Origin: Succinivibrionaceae bacterium
GTDB taxonomy: Bacteria; Pseudomonadota; Gammaproteobacteria; Enterobacterales; Succinivibrionaceae
Assembly: GCA_016284235.1 (NCBI GenBank)
Contig: JAEEOK010000091.1
Location: 1 to 64,000, forward strand
Direction of reading: 5' to 3'
Length of the DNA: 64,000 bases
Part shown: positions 18,358-28,109 of the stretch, one piece after another
Numbering within the stretch: the first letter of the stretch is position 1
How the letters are laid out: each line of letters opens with the position of its first letter
Notes under the pieces: model-generated
The model's database searches: none
What the model was told of the DNA's origin: nothing
Seen by the model: only the letters and a program-made list of their open reading frames with translations
Made by a program: the position numbers and the translations under genes

Positions 18358-20075
18358 TACTTAACCTCCGATTCAAGCCAATCCTTGACAACCTTTGCTG
18401 TAAGATTTGGTTCATTTGCCACCAGGGCGCGCACAGCCCTGAGAACATCCTCATCCTTGTGAATATCCGGCAGCACAACCTGACCGTTTTTGACATCGTA
18501 AATAGAATCTCCATGCTCGACAGACTGGGCAATAAGATGAAGATCGTCATCTCCCTCAAGTGCAAGCGAATCATCCAGATCCACAGCCGAATCCTCTGCA
18601 CTCTTGTCCTGGCTGCTCAGAAGTTTCATCACCATAGGTCTTATAACCATCATTATAATGACTACAGCCAGAATCACGGATGCAACAATCTTGAGAATGC
18701 GCCAGAACCAGTCCTGCTCATATACCTTGACCGTATCCTCGGCCTGCGGGATCACAACCTCATTGAACGGAACACTTACTACCTCGATGTTGTCTCCTCT
18801 TGTAACATCAATACCGAGTCCGCCTTCCAGAAGTTTGCGTATTTTATGGAGTTCTGTGTCACTGAGAGGAACCTTCTCTCCCCCATCCTTGGCAACATAG
18901 TCTATGCCTACAGATACGGAAAGTTTTGCTACTCCTCCGTAATTTTTAGACTTGTGGCTGATTACGGTGTCAATCTCATAATTTCTCGTCGCTTCGCGGC
19001 TCATATGTCCTGATACACCGGAAGAGCCGGCACCGCCGGTATTATTAACCGCCTTGATATCCTCGGGTATCTGGGAAGAGGCAGGAGGCTGATTGCTTAA
19101 AGAGCCGGGAACACCGCCCGGAGCTCCGGTGCTGTTGAGATCCTCCCTTGTAACCTCCGAACGCACAGTCGCGGCATCGGGATTATAGGTTTTTGCAGTA
19201 TGCTCCTCTTTTGTCAGATCCAGGACAACGTCCACCTCCGCCGTATATTTTCCTATACCGAGAACAGGAATGAGAATGGAATCTATTTTCTGCTTGTACT
19301 CCTGCTCCTTTCTCTGCTGAAGCTCAAACTCCTTCCTTGACGCCATGGCGGAAATATCCTGTGAACCAGAATTCAGGAGCCTGCCAAACTGATCAGTTAC
19401 AGTAACCCGGGAAGGAGAAAGATCATGAACCGCGGAGGCCACTATATTTACAACAGAATCAACATTCTCCTGTGTAAGAGTCGCTCCTCCCTTTACATTG
19501 AGCATGACTGTAGCAGAAGGTGATCTCTTATCCCTGGCGAACACATTGTCTTTGGGTATTGCAAGAAGCACGGTTGCCTTGGAAATTTTCTGATTTTCCT
19601 CTATAAGAGAGGCTAGCTGCTGCTCGCGGCTAAGCTTGAGTCTCTCAGTCTCAAGGCGCTGACTTACACCGAAACCTGAATCTTTGAGAATGAGTTCATT
19701 TCCGTTTTTGGTACTGCCGGATGTATCGACTCCCTCGCGGTTAAGGGTCAGAAGGATATCCTGATATGAATCAATGGGAACGTATATAGTTCCGCCGTTT
19801 CTGGTATTGTCCACCGTGTATTCAATCTTGTTTGAATCAAGAACATCAAGAACCTTGACAAGATCTGAAGGACTGTACTGTCCAAGAGGTCTCATTTCAG
19901 GAGCCTTGCTGAGAAAAAACACATAGACGATTACAACAAGACTGATAGCGAGAGATAAAACGATGATTATTTGACGGAACACATCCTTGCTTATGGACGG
20001 TTTGGACGTCAAACTTTCGACACTATCACTGGCGGCCAAATCATCGGCTGCAACCAGATCATGATTCTCTGCCAT
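18357..20075 (-). CDS. fliF: Flagellar MS-ring protein FliF
   Basis: 572 residues: a first membrane segment near 36-54, ring-building motifs with LGQYSPSDLVKVLDVLDSNKIEY, a YscJ-like domain, a disordered Gly/Ser stretch around 320-360, a second membrane segment near 455-475 (ILKIVASVILAVVIIMMVI) and an acidic C-terminal tail that binds FliG. It lies 22 bp after fliE. Confidence 0.97.
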   Translation of the reverse strand: MAENHDLVAADDLAASDSVESLTSKPSISKDVFRQIIIVLSLAISLVVIVYVFFLSKAPEMRPLGQYSPSDLVKVLDVLDSNKIEYTVDNTRNGGTIYVPIDSYQDILLTLNREGVDTSGSTKNGNELILKDSGFGVSQRLETERLKLSREQQLASLIEENQKISKATVLLAIPKDNVFARDKRSPSATVMLNVKGGATLTQENVDSVVNIVASAVHDLSPSRVTVTDQFGRLLNSGSQDISAMASRKEFELQQRKEQEYKQKIDSILIPVLGIGKYTAEVDVVLDLTKEEHTAKTYNPDAATVRSEVTREDLNSTGAPGGVPGSLSNQPPASSQIPEDIKAVNNTGGAGSSGVSGHMSREATRNYEIDTVISHKSKNYGGVAKLSVSVGIDYVAKDGGEKVPLSDTELHKIRKLLEGGLGIDVTRGDNIEVVSVPFNEVVIPQAEDTVKVYEQDWFWRILKIVASVILAVVIIMMVIRPMVMKLLSSQDKSAEDSAVDLDDSLALEGDDDLHLIAQSVEHGDSIYDVKNGQVVLPDIHKDEDVLRAVRALVANEPNLTAKVVKDWLESEVK

Positions 20076-20097
20076 AAAAACAACCCTGTATTAAAAT

Positions 20098-20430
20098 TTA
20101 CACCTGCATCTGCATTATCGATTTATATGCCTCAACGCATTTATTTCTGATCTGCACTGTAGCCTCAAACGCCATGGAAGCCTTCTGGGAAGCTATCATA
20201 ACATCGGATAGGCTTACGGAATCATCCCCAGTATCAAATCTGGTTCTCAGATTATCCGCATCAACAATCGTATTATTGACATTATTCAGAGCATCCGTCA
20301 GCATGGATCCGAAATCACCGTGATGTACAGCATTCACATTATGACTCTGCTCTTTCAAACCCGCAGCCTCGGCCTGCAATGCCTGAAGCTCTCTTAAGAT
20401 AGAATTTCCGCCCTGTAAACTAGTTATCAT
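20098..20430 (-). CDS. fliE: Flagellar hook-basal body protein FliE
   Basis: 110 residues. I use ATG 20430 (MITSLQGGNSILRELQ) instead of the TTG at 20472: GAGGTG lies at proper distance from the ATG, and the TTG overlaps the sigma-54 promoter described below. The C-terminal IASQKASMAFEATVQIRNKCVEAYKSIMQMQV is the classic FliE ending. FliE joins the MS ring to the rod and is the first gene of the cluster. Confidence 0.95.
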   Translation of the reverse strand: MITSLQGGNSILRELQALQAEAAGLKEQSHNVNAVHHGDFGSMLTDALNNVNNTIVDADNLRTRFDTGDDSVSLSDVMIASQKASMAFEATVQIRNKCVEAYKSIMQMQV

Positions 20431-20466
20431 TTTAAGCACCTCAGAATCAACTTTCTGAGACTTGTT

Positions 20467-20484
20467 CTGCAACTATGATGCCAA
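20467..20484 (-). promoter_or_regulatory. Sigma-54 (RpoN) promoter of the fliE operon
   Basis: The minus strand reads TTGGCATCATAGTTGCAG. This matches the -24/-12 consensus TGGCAC-N5-TTGCA, with GG and GC exactly 10 nt apart. Transcription would begin about 12 bases further on, near 20457, leaving a short leader that contains the fliE ribosome binding site. Sigma-54 control of fliE, through an FlrC/FleQ-like activator, is known for polar flagella of Vibrio, Aeromonas and Pseudomonas. Confidence 0.8.
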
Positions 20485-20783
20485 GTTAAAAAACAGACTG
20501 CGTGATCCAAGTCTGTACGGGATTTTTAAAACACCTGCGCAAATGCGCGATCAGACAGATTTCAAACTGAAATTATTTTCTGATCCGGATATGACAGTGC
20601 AGATCAGCATGAACTGAGCTTCTATTCACCTGCGGACCGGTGCAACGGCGCCCCGAGTTTTCCGCAGGCATACAGGTTAAAACTGTCTCTTTAATCTGAT
20701 CCGCCGCCGCTCGTATGCACCGTCTTCCAACTAAAACCTGTGAAACCGTCACTGAAAATTTAAATTCAGACCTGCGCCGGAGA
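20485..20783. other. Region upstream of fliE, no gene
   Basis: About 300 bases between the dnaJ-domain gene end and the fliE promoter. Enhancer binding sites for a sigma-54 activator are expected here but cannot be named from the sequence alone. Confidence 0.4.
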
Positions 20784-21677
20784 CTACTTCAGATTACGAT
20801 ATTTGCGTACTGTTTCCCAAGCCTTTCCGATCTTCTGACTGAGTTCCGTGTACTTTTTAACCCCGTCTTCACCCAGCCCCTGCGCTATAGCCTTGTCCGG
20901 GTGATACCTTGACATAAGCTTCTTGTAGGCACGGCGGGCATCATTATCGGATGTTGAAGAATCAATGCCGAGTACGCTGTACGCATCCTCCAGTTCCTTC
21001 TGACTGCTGTATGTGCCGCCGTACCCGCTGTATCCGCTGTACCCGTTCTGCTGCTCATATTCCCCGCCGCTTCTCCGTCCGTAAGGAGAATAACTGTCAC
21101 TATCCGGATCATAGGTGAAATGCTTTAGACTTATGATCCTGTCGAGGATATCCTGGGCTTCAGCCCTGGTATAGTCATACCAGTCGGCAACTTCAAAAAA
21201 AAGACTGATTTCATCTCTCGTAAGAAGGTTGTCATAAAACAGAACGGATATCTGAGATAGAAATATCCTTCTTCTTGCTGAAGGATTCTCCCAATACTGG
21301 CGGTATTTCGAAATTATTCCCCTTACCTCTGCAGCTGACGTTCTGCTTCCCTGCAGAATAAACTCGCGGGCCTTCTGATAGCGGTCAGGTCTGATATCAA
21401 AATCGTGAAGCACGCTGTCAACATACATATACTGAAGATCACTGGCTGAAGATGATTTTGCCGTGATATAACCGAGAGGTATAAAAGTAAGGGAGAGATA
21501 GTCATCCGTCGAACGCCTGATCCTTCCCAGATATCTGTACAGTTTTCTGAGGACGTAAAAAAGAATTCCGCCGACAATAAGCACCGGCAGAATGTAAATA
21601 ATGAATACGTACAGCAGAACACCCAGTATTGCCAGTACGGCAACGGCTCCTATGACTTTATAGATGACTTTTTCCAT
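20784..21677 (-). CDS. djlA: Membrane-anchored J-domain co-chaperone, DjlA-like
   Basis: 297 residues: one or two N-terminal membrane segments (about 8-45), a central helical TerB-like region (TFIPLGYITAKSSSASDLQYM onward, to about 190), a Gly/Tyr/Ser-rich linker (YSGYSGYGG), and a C-terminal J domain (about 230-297) with an intact HPD motif in YHPDKAIAQG. This order of domains is that of DjlA, which works with DnaK at the inner membrane. DjlA itself has a shorter N-terminus; another J-domain family is possible. It is transcribed away from lemA and toward fliE with a gap. Confidence 0.65.
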   Translation of the reverse strand: MEKVIYKVIGAVAVLAILGVLLYVFIIYILPVLIVGGILFYVLRKLYRYLGRIRRSTDDYLSLTFIPLGYITAKSSSASDLQYMYVDSVLHDFDIRPDRYQKAREFILQGSRTSAAEVRGIISKYRQYWENPSARRRIFLSQISVLFYDNLLTRDEISLFFEVADWYDYTRAEAQDILDRIISLKHFTYDPDSDSYSPYGRRSGGEYEQQNGYSGYSGYGGTYSSQKELEDAYSVLGIDSSTSDNDARRAYKKLMSRYHPDKAIAQGLGEDGVKKYTELSQKIGKAWETVRKYRNLK

Positions 21678-21865
21678 GTGTATCCAGGGTACATTGAATT
21701 ACGTAGCAGTTCACAATTCTAGCACATTTTCCATGATTTTGTTCCTTCGCATCAAAGATGTTCAGCCGGATACAGACGCCCCTCACTCATGATGATTGAA
21801 TCACTGGGGGAACCAAACATCAGCAGCGGCGTCTGTTTCAAAACTGCGGCTGAAAATTTATCTGT

Positions 21866-22432
21866 CTACTTGTCAAGATCCAGATCTATTTTTACGCTGT
21901 TCTTCTCCTTCTCTTCGACATGAAAATATTCAGCAGGATGAATATTCATTGAAGCGGCAAACATCACATATGGTATTTTCTCAATTGTCTGATTGAGTTC
22001 CCGTACACTTGCATTGTACTTGTCACGCGCATATGCTATACGGTTTTCGGTACCGGCAAGCTCGTCCATAAGGCCGACATATACCTTGTCAGATTTCAGT
22101 TCCGGATAATTTTCCGCAACGGCCAGAAGCCTTGAAAGAGAGCCTGACAGTTCAGCCGACGCCACCGATTTTTCCGACATGGTCCCTGCAGACATCATTC
22201 TCTCCCTTGCATCGGTTACAGATTTGAATACTTCATTTTCATGCTTTGCAAATCCCTTGACGGTTACGACAAGATTAGGAATAAGATCTGTCCGGCGCTT
22301 GAGCTGGGAATCAATGGCAGCCTCCTTTTCCTGCACGGAATGCTTCAGGGTTATCAGAGTATTGTAGGAAGTGAACAAGAATCCCCCGGCAAGCACGATA
22401 ATTGCCAAAAAAACAGCAAGAAATCCCTTCAT
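21866..22432 (-). CDS. lemA: LemA family protein
   Basis: 188 residues: an N-terminal membrane anchor (FLAVFLAIIVLAGGFLFTSYN) followed by the family signature of four long helices, including LKRRTDLIPNLVVTVKGFAKHE, YPELKSDKVYVGLMDELAGTENRIAYARDKYN and a C-terminal region with FHVEEK. LemA proteins are envelope proteins of unclear role. No YgcG-like partner gene is next to it here. The 259-bp gap to the divergent Sel1 gene should hold the promoters of both. Confidence 0.92.
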   Translation of the reverse strand: MKGFLAVFLAIIVLAGGFLFTSYNTLITLKHSVQEKEAAIDSQLKRRTDLIPNLVVTVKGFAKHENEVFKSVTDARERMMSAGTMSEKSVASAELSGSLSRLLAVAENYPELKSDKVYVGLMDELAGTENRIAYARDKYNASVRELNQTIEKIPYVMFAASMNIHPAEYFHVEEKEKNSVKIDLDLDK

Positions 22433-22691
22433 AATGGATTAAAATCTCCTAAAAAATAAAAAAAACACACACCACCCGATCACATTCTTTGTCCATTGAT
22501 GATCCGTGACGGAACCGCGGTGATAACCGTTTCCAGAGAGATAATATCAAAAAATTGAAATAGATATCAGAATATGATCTTAAAAACATTCTTTTCTTTG
22601 CTATTGATTCATAATGAATATAACAGAGTGAGGGAGTGTTTCCCTGCTTTTTCTGCAGATTATCATAAATCAGATGGAGGTGGAGGCTATC

Positions 22692-23927
22692 ATGGGTTTT
22701 TTTGACAACTTTGCACGATCTATTGGTCTGAGAGACGAAAGTACCATTACATATTCCGATTGTGAACAGTTGTACAAGAACGGAAACTATAAAAAAGCTT
22801 TCGAAAGATGTCTTAAATTCACCATGGAGAACGAGGATCCGAGAATCTGGACCATGCTGGGGGATATGTACAAGACGGGAAAAGGCTGCATGGTCAACCC
22901 TGCCGAATCTTTCAACTGGATGTTCAAGGCGGCGTCAGCCGGAATACCGGAGGCCGAATACCAGATAGGAAAAATGTTTGAGGGCGGTTTCGGCACCAAC
23001 AGAGATCCGACAGAGGCTCTGATGTGGATAACAAAGGCTGCAAACCACAACTATCCTGAAGCTGCCTTTGAGCTTGGCGACATGTACGCCACGGGAGACA
23101 GAATAAAGGAGGATCAGAAAAAGGCCTATCACTACTATCTCATAGCCGCCAAGGCCGGCAATCCGCAGGCCGAGTGTGCGCTGGGACTGATATACTACAC
23201 GGAAAACGCCAGTGCAGCAAACTACTATCAGGCGATAAAATGGTTCAAAAAGGCAGCGCAGCACGGCATGACCGATGCGAACTACAATCTTGCCCAGGCC
23301 TATATTCAGAACAGATTTCCAGGCAGAAATCTTGACGAATACATAAAGAATATAACCATCGCAGCAAATGCCGGAATTGATGCGGCTGTAATGGAGCTCG
23401 GATGCGCATACTTTGACGGTTTCGGTGTTCCAAGAAACTACGCCAAGGCTCTTGAGTGGCTTGAAAATCCTATACTCAGCAATAATGTGGAGGCTCTCAA
23501 AAAGCTCGGGTTCATGTACGAAATGGGTCTTGGAACAGAGGTTAACCGCGACAAGGCGTACGAAAAGTATGTCCAGGCGGCAAATCTTGGTTCATCCTTT
23601 GCAAAATACAAACTGGGCTCATTCATGTACAGCAGCGGCAACAAGGCCGAAGCTTTCAAGTGGTACAGAGAGTCAGCTGATCACGCATTTCCTCTTGCCC
23701 AGGCAAGACTTGCTGAAATGTACTATCTGGGAGACGGAATAGCGGTGGATCATCAGCAGTCATATCTCTACGCGTATTTCGCCGCTAGACTTGGCGTTCC
23801 TGGTTTCACCGACAGCATTGACAAATACAAGCTGGGTCTTAGCGAAATAGATATAAGCAACATCGAAAAGAAGGTAAACAAACTCCTTGCTCCGGCTGTG
23901 GAAAGTGATATGACAGAAAGCAGTTAA
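22692..23927 (+). CDS. Sel1-repeat protein, cytoplasmic
   Basis: The start is set at ATG 22692 because AGGTGGAGG stands 5 nt upstream; the product, MGFFDNFARSIGLRD..., has 411 residues and no signal peptide. It contains about nine Sel1-like repeats of ~36 residues, such as AEYQIGKMFEGGFGTNRDPTEALMWITKAA. Sel1 repeats are helix pairs that bind partner proteins; no enzyme domain is present. Two other Sel1 proteins in the window (31358-32917 and 60610-61980) have signal peptides and so act in the periplasm. Confidence 0.9.
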   Translation: MGFFDNFARSIGLRDESTITYSDCEQLYKNGNYKKAFERCLKFTMENEDPRIWTMLGDMYKTGKGCMVNPAESFNWMFKAASAGIPEAEYQIGKMFEGGFGTNRDPTEALMWITKAANHNYPEAAFELGDMYATGDRIKEDQKKAYHYYLIAAKAGNPQAECALGLIYYTENASAANYYQAIKWFKKAAQHGMTDANYNLAQAYIQNRFPGRNLDEYIKNITIAANAGIDAAVMELGCAYFDGFGVPRNYAKALEWLENPILSNNVEALKKLGFMYEMGLGTEVNRDKAYEKYVQAANLGSSFAKYKLGSFMYSSGNKAEAFKWYRESADHAFPLAQARLAEMYYLGDGIAVDHQQSYLYAYFAARLGVPGFTDSIDKYKLGLSEIDISNIEKKVNKLLAPAVESDMTESS

Positions 23928-23952
23928 TCTGCAGAACAGGATTATTGAAAAT

Positions 23953-23975
23953 GCCGGTTTTATGCCGGCTTTTTC
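23953..23975. terminator. Terminator between convergent Sel1 and SNF2 genes
   Basis: GCCGG-N7-CCGGC followed by TTTTTCATTT on the plus strand; the opposite strand has the same stem followed by ATTTTC, so it may work for both converging genes. Confidence 0.75.
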
Positions 23976-23977
23976 AT

Positions 23978-26900
23978 TTATGACAGAATTGAAAGAAGCT
24001 CCTCACGGGACATATTCATCAAAGACTTCTGCTCTCCTTCAAGAATTGAATCAGCCAGATCCTTCTTGCCTTCCTGCAGTTTCATTATTTTTTCTTCAAT
24101 CGTTCCCTTCAGAATAAGACGGTACACGGTAACATTTCTTTTTTGACCCATGCGGTATGCCCGGTCTGTTGCCTGATTCTGTGCAGCAAGATTCCACCAC
24201 GGATCATAATGAATGACGGTATCGGCTCCGGTCAGGTTAAGACCGGTTCCTCCGGCCTTCAGAGAAATCAGAAAAACGGGGGTGGAGTCACCGTTAAACT
24301 GCTCTACAAGCTGTATTCTCTTTTCCTTAGGGGTGCTCCCGGTAATGATGTAGTAGGATATATGCCTGTCATTAAGCTCCTTCTCTATAATGGACAGCAT
24401 GGAAGTGAACTGTGAAAAAATCAGCATACGGTGCCCCGCCTCCATGGCTGATTCAACAAGTTCAATGCATATGTCAGTCTTTGCACTGTTTTTGGAATAT
24501 CCAGGATATACAAGAGAAGGATGACAGCAAAGCTGTCTCATTCTCAAAAGTTCGGAAAGTACAACAAAGGTATCAAAATTTTTCTGGGAGGATGAATTCA
24601 GAATCCTTTTGAGATTCAGAACCTGGGCATCATACAGTTTCTGCTGTTCACCGTCTATTTCTGCATAAACCACGTCTTCAATTTTTTCCGGAAGTTCCTT
24701 GAGAACATCCGCCTTTCTTCTGCGGAGTATAAACGGTGAAACCATATTTTTTAAATTGTCGGCAACATTCTTATCCTCAAGCATGGCTATAGGATATTCA
24801 AAATCATGAGTAAAATCCTCCACGGAATAGAGATATGACGGCATGATAAAATCAAAAATACTCCACAGTTCGGCAAGTCTGTTCTCTATCGGTGTACCGG
24901 TCATTGCAACCCTGTAGTCTGAATTGAGAAGCTTTACGGATTTCGCAGTCAGAGATTTGTAATTTTTTATCTTCTGTGCTTCATCAAGCACTACAAGACT
25001 AAAGTTCATCTCGCGAAGAAACGGAACATCCTTGACAAGAAGTTCATAGGAAATGACAAATACATCAGTGTCCGAACTTTTGTCTCTGAGCCGCTGTCTG
25101 GAGGCTACATTTCCCACCATCGGAAAAACCCTTACATCAGGTGCGAAACGGTTGAATTCCTGTATCCACTGATAAACAAGAGATGAGGGGGATACAACCA
25201 GAGCGAGAAAATTATTCTGTCCATCAGCCTCACTCTTCTTGCGATCTTCGATTTCCGACCAGATAAGACTTATCATCTGAAGAGTTTTTCCAAGTCCCAT
25301 GTCATCGGCGAGAACGGCACCGAAACCGGAATGAAGCATTGTCTTAAGCCATTTGAAACCGTATGTCTGATATTCACGCATAATTCCGTCAAGACCTGCC
25401 GGCACCGGGTAATCGGCGTTTCTTACATCAGCAAAGCGGGATATCAGGGCATCAAAATCCCTGTCCTTAGAAAAAACGATTTCATCACGGGCATTTATGA
25501 GCCGGTCAAGATACAGGGATCTGAATACAGGGATCTTTGCTCCGTTAAAGATTGCATCAGCCGGAAGAATGTCTAGTTTCTCAAGAAGGGAAAAGGCCTG
25601 ATTTAAACCGGGATCATCAAACAGTGATACATACTCACCGCTTGAAAGACGGTACCACTTCTTGTTCTCTCTGTAGCTTTGAAATATATCATTGAGTTCA
25701 TTGACATCCACATTGCTTGAGGTAAGCCTTAGATCAAGGAGATTCTGAGATTTTACTATATCAAAATCCAGAGAAACCCTCCTGCGTGTTCTTAGACGGT
25801 TGAATTCTGCTGAACCGTTAACCTGACCGAACACATGAAAACATTCCAGCTTTACAGTTAGAAAATCCTCAAGATCCTTGGACGGATCCAAATCCCATTT
25901 CCACATAGCTCCGTCTGTCTTTACACCGCCGCACTGTTCCTCAATAACCCTGATTACCCTGTTTTCATATGTCCTGTTGCCTGTATATATATCATCTCTT
26001 GTCTCATCTCCAAGATAATATTTTAATGAACCGTATGTTATCTCGCATTTAAGACTGATGGTTAAAGATTTGCGGGTTCTCTCAAGAACATCAAGGAAAA
26101 AGGTGAACAGTCCGTTGACTCCGGCTATTTTCTCAATATCATCGGAACTGATGTCGGTTGAAATATGAAAAAGAGGATCAGCAATAATAGCCGGATAGAT
26201 ATGGTAGAAAAATTCATAGGAGCCGGTTTCAGAAAAAGTCAGAGAAAAATCTCCGACTGCTGGTATCGCATTGACAAGTTTTTCAAGCGTTGCTATCTCA
26301 TCGGCATTTTTTCTAACCAGTGAATTTCTGGTTAAAAGATAGCGGTTTGCCCCTTCTCCCTTTAAAATGACAGGCATATAACCGGAAAACTCTACATACA
26401 TCAGAGTTTTTCTTCCGTTTCTTTTCGTCTGTCTGTTCAATGAAAATTCAAGAACCAGTTCCTCCGAACCGCCGACTCTGAAACTTCCGGTCTTATCCCT
26501 GGCAAAGTTCTCGGAATCTGTACTGAATTCAACGTTTGAATTAACGGCAGTATCGTAAAAATAATCAAGATTGTTGCCATTAAGGAGAATGCGCTCGAAA
26601 AATCCTGCAAAATCCTCATAATTTCTTCCGGAAGAGGAAATTGTAAAAATCTGCTTATGGAAGTCTGTTAAATACTTCATAAACTCCATAGCACCGTTTC
26701 CGACTCTTCCGATAAGTGTCATATAGCGCATTGTCCTCTCATCAGGAACAGACCTGGAAAAGTCCACTACCTGATTTCTGGGAAAATACATACAGCCTTC
26801 ATTTTCGAATTTAGTTACAAACTGAATAGGATCATAAAGAGGTATTTTTTTACCTGCGTCGGTCAGAATATTAAAGGACAGGAACAGCGAGATTTTTTCA

Positions 26901-27967
26901 TTTTCGGAAGTACAGTTCAGAATAATTTTCGGCAAAAGTGAAACTTTCGTTTTCTTATTATCCTGTGCGTCATTGAAAAGAAAGTTCAGTTCACTGTTTT
27001 TTACATACCAGTCATATCTTTCCTTTTCAATGGCACTCTGCATTTTATCGACAAACCTGACACCGAGAAGAGATGCCTTGATCTCAGAATAGGAGTTTGA
27101 ACTGTACCACCGCCACAGAAGTTCAATGGCGGCAATTTGATATTCATTCACAAACGTCTTATCCACCCACCTGAAATTCGGGTATGGAACCTCCACCGGA
27201 ACAGCAACCTGGGGATCCAGGTCCTTACAATTTTCATTTTCCCAAACAACAGAATCTGAATTAAGCAGAATCCTGAATGAATGCTTTTTTTCAAACAAAT
27301 CATAAAAGGTAACATCAGATGCAATACAGACTCTGTTGCTGTCATCAACCATGTACTCTGTATTCTCTAGCTCCATTGCTCCGTAATTCAGAATCTCTCT
27401 GACCCTGTTCTCTGTAGTTGGAAGGCTGACAAATTTTTTAATCAGACGGGGAAAATTGATAACATCATCTCCGTCCGGATACGTATGAGAGGAAAAAATA
27501 TTAAATTCCGCAATACAGTGGATATCAAACGTTACACCTCTTTCCTTGTTAATTTTATCGAGAACTCTCTGAATCTGCTGCTGCTTGAGTCTTTCGCTGT
27601 ACTGCTCTTCATTCTCCCGGATTGTAATTACACCGTTGACTCTTTCATACTTAAGGAGAAGGGCTGCCACATGGGGGCAGAATTTTTTTGATGATTCTGA
27701 ATGGTTACAGGAACATTTAAAATTCGATGAACTGAAATCCATATTCTGCATGTTAGGAAATCTCTCTATCGAAGTACTGTATTCGACTCCCTCGGATGAG
27801 ACTTTACCCTGCATTGATGCAACAATCTTCAAATGTTCATCATCATATTCAACCGTCAGATCATCAACTGAACAGCGGTGTGCTATCAGCATTTCATCAG
27901 AGGAAAAAAATTTCCTCCAGTGAAGCACGGTGAAGAGTTTTGATGACGATGAACTTGAATTATTCAT
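23978..27967 (-). CDS. SWIM zinc-finger SNF2 family helicase
   Basis: 1329 residues. A SWIM zinc-binding motif lies near 82-97 (CSCNHSESSKKFCPH), a long middle region (~150-860) has no recognised motif, and the C-terminal third is a complete SNF2 motor: ADDMGLGKT (near 886), DEAQ box (near 994), VAMTGTPIENRLAELWSI, and the second RecA lobe with ISLKAGGTGLNLTGADTVIHYDPWWN and TDRAYRMGQ. SWIM-SNF2 proteins (RapA/HepA relatives) act on DNA-protein complexes, often with repair or transcription roles; the particular substrate here is unknown. No nuclease or defence partner gene is adjacent, so housekeeping is likelier than phage defence. Confidence 0.93.
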   Translation of the reverse strand: MNNSSSSSSKLFTVLHWRKFFSSDEMLIAHRCSVDDLTVEYDDEHLKIVASMQGKVSSEGVEYSTSIERFPNMQNMDFSSSNFKCSCNHSESSKKFCPHVAALLLKYERVNGVITIRENEEQYSERLKQQQIQRVLDKINKERGVTFDIHCIAEFNIFSSHTYPDGDDVINFPRLIKKFVSLPTTENRVREILNYGAMELENTEYMVDDSNRVCIASDVTFYDLFEKKHSFRILLNSDSVVWENENCKDLDPQVAVPVEVPYPNFRWVDKTFVNEYQIAAIELLWRWYSSNSYSEIKASLLGVRFVDKMQSAIEKERYDWYVKNSELNFLFNDAQDNKKTKVSLLPKIILNCTSENEKISLFLSFNILTDAGKKIPLYDPIQFVTKFENEGCMYFPRNQVVDFSRSVPDERTMRYMTLIGRVGNGAMEFMKYLTDFHKQIFTISSSGRNYEDFAGFFERILLNGNNLDYFYDTAVNSNVEFSTDSENFARDKTGSFRVGGSEELVLEFSLNRQTKRNGRKTLMYVEFSGYMPVILKGEGANRYLLTRNSLVRKNADEIATLEKLVNAIPAVGDFSLTFSETGSYEFFYHIYPAIIADPLFHISTDISSDDIEKIAGVNGLFTFFLDVLERTRKSLTISLKCEITYGSLKYYLGDETRDDIYTGNRTYENRVIRVIEEQCGGVKTDGAMWKWDLDPSKDLEDFLTVKLECFHVFGQVNGSAEFNRLRTRRRVSLDFDIVKSQNLLDLRLTSSNVDVNELNDIFQSYRENKKWYRLSSGEYVSLFDDPGLNQAFSLLEKLDILPADAIFNGAKIPVFRSLYLDRLINARDEIVFSKDRDFDALISRFADVRNADYPVPAGLDGIMREYQTYGFKWLKTMLHSGFGAVLADDMGLGKTLQMISLIWSEIEDRKKSEADGQNNFLALVVSPSSLVYQWIQEFNRFAPDVRVFPMVGNVASRQRLRDKSSDTDVFVISYELLVKDVPFLREMNFSLVVLDEAQKIKNYKSLTAKSVKLLNSDYRVAMTGTPIENRLAELWSIFDFIMPSYLYSVEDFTHDFEYPIAMLEDKNVADNLKNMVSPFILRRRKADVLKELPEKIEDVVYAEIDGEQQKLYDAQVLNLKRILNSSSQKNFDTFVVLSELLRMRQLCCHPSLVYPGYSKNSAKTDICIELVESAMEAGHRMLIFSQFTSMLSIIEKELNDRHISYYIITGSTPKEKRIQLVEQFNGDSTPVFLISLKAGGTGLNLTGADTVIHYDPWWNLAAQNQATDRAYRMGQKRNVTVYRLILKGTIEEKIMKLQEGKKDLADSILEGEQKSLMNMSREELLSILS

Positions 27968-28109
27968 AAAAAAATAAACCCTGGATCGAACGATTTAAAA
28001 ACACGGATCAAACTACAATTATCGGCACAATCTGGACAATTTTCAAGACGGCAAAACATTTCTACCGCAGCACCGGCATAATTTAAGCAGACAGATTTAA
28101 TGAATAAAG

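Noticed and set aside
20098-20472. TTG start of fliE in the ORF track (MQNKSQKV...)
   Set aside because: The codon overlaps the sigma-54 promoter; ATG 20430 has a proper ribosome site (GAGGTG).
23978-27967. SNF2 helicase as part of a phage-defence island (DISARM-like)
   Set aside because: No methylase, DUF1998 or phospholipase-D gene is adjacent; neighbours are lgt and a Sel1 gene.
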